Shown one piece after another: positions 60,001 through 64,000 of a DNA stretch of 64,000 nt. This DNA comes from Schistocephalus solidus (Eukaryota > Platyhelminthes > Cestoda > Diphyllobothriidea > Diphyllobothriidae), in contig WEDG01006660.1 in assembly GCA_017591395.1 (NCBI GenBank), positions 1 through 64,000 on the forward strand. The letters run 5' to 3'. The position numbers and the translations under genes were made by a program. Positions within the stretch are counted from its first letter, which is position 1. Each line of letters starts with the position of its first letter. Below the pieces are notes generated by a model. That model was given only the letters and a program-made list of their open reading frames with translations. It ran no database searches and was not told the origin of the DNA.

Positions 60001-63000
60001 CGTAAGTAATTTTCTCCAGTTGCAAACACATTCCAGAATTCCGGTTGAAATTTCATGAAGGGTTATCTACTGTAGTAGTACAATTCCCTTCAACTATCCT
60101 GTTTTTAGGTATGATCGATGCGTTCATGAGTGCAAAAGCGCGATTAGGAGGCATTATTACTATCGAGAGCCCGGAAGATGATGTAACATTTGGTGGGCGG
60201 CATAGTTGACACGAGTTATTGAAATTGGCTGTTCAACTGGCGGGTGAACAACGTTGCCGATTAAGTTACGTCAGTGTACCTACGTAATTCCCTCTGAGCG
60301 CCTATGGCCAAAGGTTGGTGACGTTGTAATTTTTTTGCATTTCACCGACAGAATGGTGCCAAATGAAAACAGACACCAAGGATGATGGAGCCCGCAGTGA
60401 ATGGTCATTCCATGTTGCTTTATTGTTAATATTGTTGAGGATGTGCTAAATTTTGCCAATGAGGCCAATGCGGCTGAAGCCGCAAATGTTTAAGGAGGTT
60501 TGCAATTCTCTAGCCTCGTATTTACGCATTCTAGCCACTTTCTTAATATAAACTTTCTCCACCAAGCTTTTTACAACCATTTGACAGCGATGGAAAGGCC
60601 CAATTTGGGGGAGTAAACATGTAATTTTAAGGAGGACAATCGATTAAGACCGTGAAGTTATCGAGGTCAAGCAATTTCGATCACTGTTCAAAGGGTAGCT
60701 TACAACAACGAATTCTCGCTCGGTCAGAAGCGTTGATGAAATAGAACTAGATCCGCTTGGGGTTTGTGCATACCATCTGTTTTACATAACCAGCAGTGCA
60801 TAGATAGGACACAGCAACAACAGTTGGTGGTTTCATCGGATTTTAATATATAGTGAGTGTGTGAATTTTCATTACGTCTTAGGCAGTTAGGAGAATAAAC
60901 ACTAGGGTAGTGCAGAACGACTGGAAAGGACACATGAGCAAACGTGATGACTGTGGATTACATTTAAGAGGAAACAGCGATTGTCTGCCGCAGGGAAGGC
61001 TTTCAAAAGTGTTCAGCTATATTAAAAACGTCCTGCCTGATAAGAGCGGAAACTGCGGCTATCCTCAAGGGTTCTCCAACAACGCCGGTATTATTAGTAT
61101 TACGTTTCTCGAATGAAAAAGTGCAGGGCACAATTAATCTTCAAAACGTTTCCTTACGCTACTACCTATTATAGTAAACATATAAACAGCTCAGAGCATT
61201 AAGGCCCTTGATTCTAGATCTTCAAACCTTTAGAGGGCAGTAATAAAAATCGACTGAAAAGGAAAAAACAGCTAAAAACAAGAAGCATTTTAAATCCTAT
61301 ACGGCTGAGTCGAACGTGGCTTACAGCAGTGGCTGCAAGGGAGCTCATAGTAGGCAAACAGCCTTCTACAGCTCATGACACTGCAAAGGAAGGATCGATA
61401 CTAGGAAAAACGGTGATTGCGAATTTCGAGAAAAAAATTACCACCACTGCATAACGTCGGTGCAACTTCTTCTGGGCCTTAAACGTTTCCAGGAGTTCAA
61501 CCATGAACTTCTGTGTAACTGTGTAAGTTCCGTCGTCTTTCTGCTCCAAATGTGGGCCCGCATAGCTGGGCTCGATGCAAATTGAGGAGGGATCGAAGTT
61601 CTCCAATGGAGAGGGTTTCTCTTCACTGGCAATGGCCTTCGCGAAGGCGCGAAGGCGCTGTCTCTTGAAGCATTCGTCGTACTTCTGGCGCGCATCCTTA
61701 CTGTTTGGGTATTTGCGCACGACCTAGCAAAAAACCAAAAAAATAAGTTAAAAACTTAAAAGCAAAGGCTATCGCTAATAGAATAAGTATCACCAACATA
61801 TACAATATACACTAAAATCTATGAAATTCTGCGACGGTCCTCAAATAGTGTGAATAACCAGTGTCATGAGCCACACAGTATCTCCAACAGCCACAGAATT
61901 CAGTGCCCGCATGTGCCTTTCCAGTAAGCAAGTTGATAATCTTGGCCAAGTAGACCACCGCAATGTTGGCAGGTAGATCAATAAGGGGGCAGCCTCAACC
62001 ATAAACCATATGCAGTCAGCTTGCTCACATTCTTACTCCGATGTGCACATTTAACTGAGTGGGTATACGCTAAAGAAATACATTAAACTCCATTGCTCCA
62101 TTCTATTAGTTCACTGAATGAACCACGCAATTCATCTTTAAACAAAATTGGTTACCGAGTGTATAGGTCTAGTGGGAATGCGGTTAGAAAGGCACACGGT
62201 CGCTTAGGAAGGAGCCGCAATATTGTTTATGGAATAACGCGTCCTGTTATATATGAAAAATGTTGTTTGGGCGACGGGATAATGCGAAATACAATCGACG
62301 GATGCCCTAGCAGTGATGTGAGAATGAAGGGAAAACACTAATTTCATGCATGAAGTGTCGATGGTAATTGTAAAAAACGTTCCACGGTGATCTGGAAGAT
62401 GCCCTAGCGGATGCAATGGCGGACGTAAGAAGCGTGAAAGAAGTAACAATACGCTTCATTTGTGAGTGTCACAGGGCTCAAAAATGAGCGTTAAAATAAA
62501 TGGAGCGTAATAGGAAACCGAATTACTGGAATAATGGAGGAAGGCTGGTTGCCATTCAGACGGACAGCAACCTTCGCAACCTTATCCGGCGATCAACTGG
62601 CCTATCGGACTGGTAACTACAATAAATACCAGCAATGACTCCATAACACAATAAATGGGTGAAATTATTATAAGTTTTAAGGATTCTGGTACTCAAAAAG
62701 ATTTATATACTGGATCGGAAGCAAGAAACCAATCAGATTCTCATTTACGAGATAACTGTAATCTGATCAGTGAACAAATAAAGGATTCATAATGGCAAGA
62801 ATTGAGAGCTTAAAATAAAAACAGGGAAACACTTTACCACCCAATAAAATATTTGGATCAAACAGTATTATTATCACGCAGATTGAGTTGGTATTTTAGA
62901 TGATGAACTTTTAGTAAGATAATGTATCGTTTGAGATTCTTGTGGAAACCACATTGGAAATAAAGAAGAATAACGACACTGAAACTAAGGGGATACAAAG

Positions 63001-64000
63001 GCTTTTTAGTACGTTCTGTGACGGCCAAATTCTAATACTATCCATGACAATAGTCAGCGATACTAGTTAGTCAAAAGTTCAAGGCACTGAGCATTCTTCC
63101 TACCCAATGCCATGTCTATGTAAAAACATCTGGATGCCGACGGATCCAGGTTGATAGATCTTTACACAGTAAGATTATCCTGCTGGATAAAAACACTCGA
63201 AGACCCCTGATGATAGTTTTTGCTATACCAAATTTTCAAACGGAGCTTGACAATGAAACCACTGACGTACTATAACCAAACTAAAAAGGAGTCTACGGGC
63301 TAAACAGTATCTCAGGCAGTGAAGGTCCTAAGCCACTCGTGGAGACAGTATCCCCGTTGTAAGAATACTGATACACACGATGGAGACAGAAAGAGTTTCT
63401 TGGCCTATTTGCCGCTATCAGCCAGTAATTCGGCGATCACGTAGGAAAATGAAATCTAGATTCGAGTCAGGTAGTCATCTAATCTAAGTCGAAAGTTCTA
63501 GCACTTAAACCACTGACCCACGAAAATAACCATGCATGTGAAAGAAGCAGTTTACCAAGCTTATTGTAGGCAAGGAACGCGGCCACTCAATCCTGACTTC
63601 GCGGTTCAAATGGCAGAACCATCGACTTCAATTTTGGATGGCCCACAGAATCTGGACCAAACCGAATGTCATCCCGGCCTGAGGTCGAGGTATGGCTGAC
63701 CGGTGGCAGCAAATAAACCAGACGCTGTTACTCTATTAGTTGCTATTGTTTCTTCTACATCCCTATTCGCTTGCTACGAAGCGGCTGCTTGTGAGGATTC
63801 CGGTACAAACAGAGCGAACACAATGATGATATATCAGTAAGCCATACAAGGCGAAACAGGAATCTCTGTATGTAAAGAAATATAAATGCCGTGCACCAAA
63901 ACTATTTATTTCAAAATAACGTCAAACGCTGAACTCACGGTCTCGAAGTCACGCAGTGCTTTGTCATAGTGGCCCATAGCCATGTTGGCCGAAGCTCTCC
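52585..64000 (-). CDS. PPP5C: Serine/threonine protein phosphatase 5, partial (5' exons outside the window)
   Basis: This is a split gene; the coding parts in view are 64000-63939, 61723-61442, 58584-58519, 58480-58382, 58330-58225, 54745-54603, 53450-53214 and 52809-52585. All joints use GT-AG and keep frame. The product dephosphorylates Ser/Thr residues; its N-terminal TPR domain binds Hsp90 and represses the active site. Metal and phosphate ligands are all present: GDVHGQ, GDFVDRG, GNHES, the HGG His and the RSHE His. The C-terminus reads [14 protein letters not shown], matching the PP5-specific tail, which separates it from PP1, PP2A and PP2B. About 406 codons are visible; PP5 proteins usually have about 500. 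Two tiny introns (38 and 51 bp) sit beside introns of up to 3.5 kb. Confidence 0.97.
53214..53450 (-). CDS. PPP5C: PP5 exon: MHGG to RSHE
   Basis: 79 codons starting [11 protein letters not shown]. Contains [30 protein letters not shown] and IIRSHE, giving two metal-binding His residues and a phosphate-binding Arg. The donor GTAAGA splits exactly after the Glu of SHE; the ORF running on from here is read-through into the intron. Confidence 0.97.
53919..54008. repeat. (GT)n(GA)n microsatellite in a PP5 intron
   Basis: A TG run of about 14 bp at 53921-53934 runs straight into about 75 bp of pure GA. On the transcribed strand this is a long CT (polypyrimidine) tract located about 500 bp upstream of the intron's acceptor. 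Confidence 0.95.
54603..54745 (-). CDS. PPP5C: PP5 exon: GNHE motif
   Basis: Completes the Gly codon and encodes [20 protein letters not shown] to CHLINSRIL. Asn and His of GNHE are the second metal ligand and the general acid. Acceptor TTTTCAG, donor GTAGGT. Confidence 0.96.
58225..58330 (-). CDS. PPP5C: PP5 exon: GDFVDRG motif
   Basis: Encodes [20 protein letters not shown] and on to FFMSR, plus the first base of the Gly of the next motif. GDFVDRG supplies a metal-bridging Asp and a phosphate-binding Arg. Preceded by a 51-bp intron and followed by a 3.5-kb intron (donor GTAAAC). Confidence 0.96.
58331..58381 (-). other. PP5 51-bp intron
   Basis: GTATGC at the 5' end and CCGCTAG at the 3' end, with a pyrimidine-rich 3' half. 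Frame is kept across it (NPY then LFNGD). Confidence 0.93.
58382..58480 (-). CDS. PPP5C: PP5 exon: first metal-binding motif
   Basis: 33 codons with [18 protein letters not shown]; the Asp and His of GDVHG bind the catalytic metals. The mammalian form has Thr where Val stands here. Phase 0 on both sides. Acceptor CAAG, donor GTATGC. Confidence 0.96.
58481..58518 (-). other. PP5 38-bp intron
   Basis: GTAAGT at the 5' end and TTTCTTTCAAG at the 3' end. Length 38 bp is not a multiple of three. Removing it joins DVPD to GAKFTVCGD in frame. Confidence 0.93.
58519..58584 (-). CDS. PPP5C: PP5 exon: 22-codon exon before the active site
   Basis: Encodes [22 protein letters not shown]. Acceptor CAG at 58587-58585, donor GTAAGT at 58518. 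It is followed by a 38-bp intron. Confidence 0.93.
58585..61441 (-). other. PP5 intron of 2857 bp carrying an interspersed repeat
   Basis: Contains the AT-rich interspersed repeat copy C (59345-60085) in the opposite orientation to the gene. No further exon is needed, because the flanking exons join in frame without a gap relative to the family. Confidence 0.85.
59345..60085 (+). repeat. AT-rich interspersed repeat, copy C
   Basis: Shares with copy B: TTTGATAGCAAATTACGTC near 59422, ATAAGCAGCATTGGTAAAGG near 59663 and ATGCTTTATGAATGGACATC near 59692. Shares with copy A: CTTCAAGTATAAATTTTGAA near 59773. The end block is CAGGCAGCTGGAAGGAAGCT near 59918 and TTTCATGAAGGGTTATCTAC near 60050. Confidence 0.55.
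61442..61723 (-). CDS. PPP5C: PP5 exon: TPR-to-catalytic linker
   Basis: 94 codons starting [18 protein letters not shown] and ending [11 protein letters not shown]. The acceptor is CTAG at 61725-61724 and the donor GTAATT starts at 61441. Contains the capping helix after the TPRs and the YAGPHLE segment that opens the phosphatase domain. Ends in phase 0 and joins MVKQFYDIL of the next exon, aligning to the family without a gap. Confidence 0.95.
61724..63938 (-). other. PP5 intron of 2215 bp
   Basis: GTGAGT donor and CTAG acceptor. Holds a SINE copy near its donor end. Nothing else recognised. Confidence 0.85.
63379..63535 (-). mobile_element. SINE copy (tRNA-derived family) in a PP5 intron
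   Basis: The minus strand gives an A-box-like GTGGGTCAGTGGTTTAAGTG near 63522, a B-box-like CTGACTCGAATCTAG near 63460, then TACTGGCTGATAGCGGCAAA and GGCCAAGAAACTC...TCC at the tail. Same orientation as the gene. Confidence 0.5.
63939..64000 (-). CDS. PPP5C: PP5 exon: end of TPR domain (runs off the window)
   Basis: Encodes [20 protein letters not shown], the last TPR motif, which binds the Hsp90 C-terminus in PP5. The donor GTGAGT follows at 63938. The window edge cuts the exon on its 5' side. Confidence 0.93.

Overview
The window looks like a repeat-rich flatworm nuclear genome, most likely a tapeworm of the diphyllobothriid type (Spirometra, Dibothriocephalus or Schistocephalus relatives). 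This is inferred from three things: a split eukaryotic gene that mixes 38- and 51-bp introns with kilobase introns; several copies of an APE-type LINE whose reverse transcriptase is followed by C2H2 zinc fingers; and TAG, GGT and GA microsatellites. No search was run, so the species is not established.

Only one gene is secure. Serine/threonine protein phosphatase 5 (PP5/PPP5C) lies on the minus strand from 52585 to beyond 64000. Eight exons can be placed exactly by splice sites, and they run from the end of the TPR domain through the whole phosphatase domain to the stop codon. A second, weaker gene candidate is on the minus strand at 28.2-28.6 kb: a TATA box, then a short leader, then an exon that encodes only a signal peptide and ends at a GTAAGC donor. 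The rest of that gene is unresolved.

The remainder is mostly mobile and repeated DNA. LINE copy 1 (about 1.5-7.6 kb) is a decayed insertion whose 3' UTR has expanded into about three 690-bp tandem units. A 5'-truncated and much older copy lies at about 11.2-14.5 kb. LINE copy 2 (about 43.3-48.9 kb) is better preserved, with a 5' UTR, endonuclease, reverse transcriptase and finger tail, and it ends in about 180 bp of (TAG)n. Short 3'-end fragments of the same family lie at 40.2, 40.6 and 42.7 kb. There are also a Ty3/Gypsy RT scrap (7.9-8.2 kb), a Penelope-like RT scrap (37.1-37.7 kb), a tRNA-derived SINE family with about nine pieces, and an AT-rich interspersed repeat seen three times.

Two satellite-like arrays stand out. 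One has five units of about 412 bp (24.9-27.0 kb) that are nearly identical apart from homopolymer lengths. The other has eleven units of about 304 bp (33.8-37.1 kb), each carrying a minus-strand tRNA-like module with A and B boxes and, in most units, a T-run directly downstream. The long AT-rich stretch from 14.5 to 28 kb otherwise shows no gene that can be supported.
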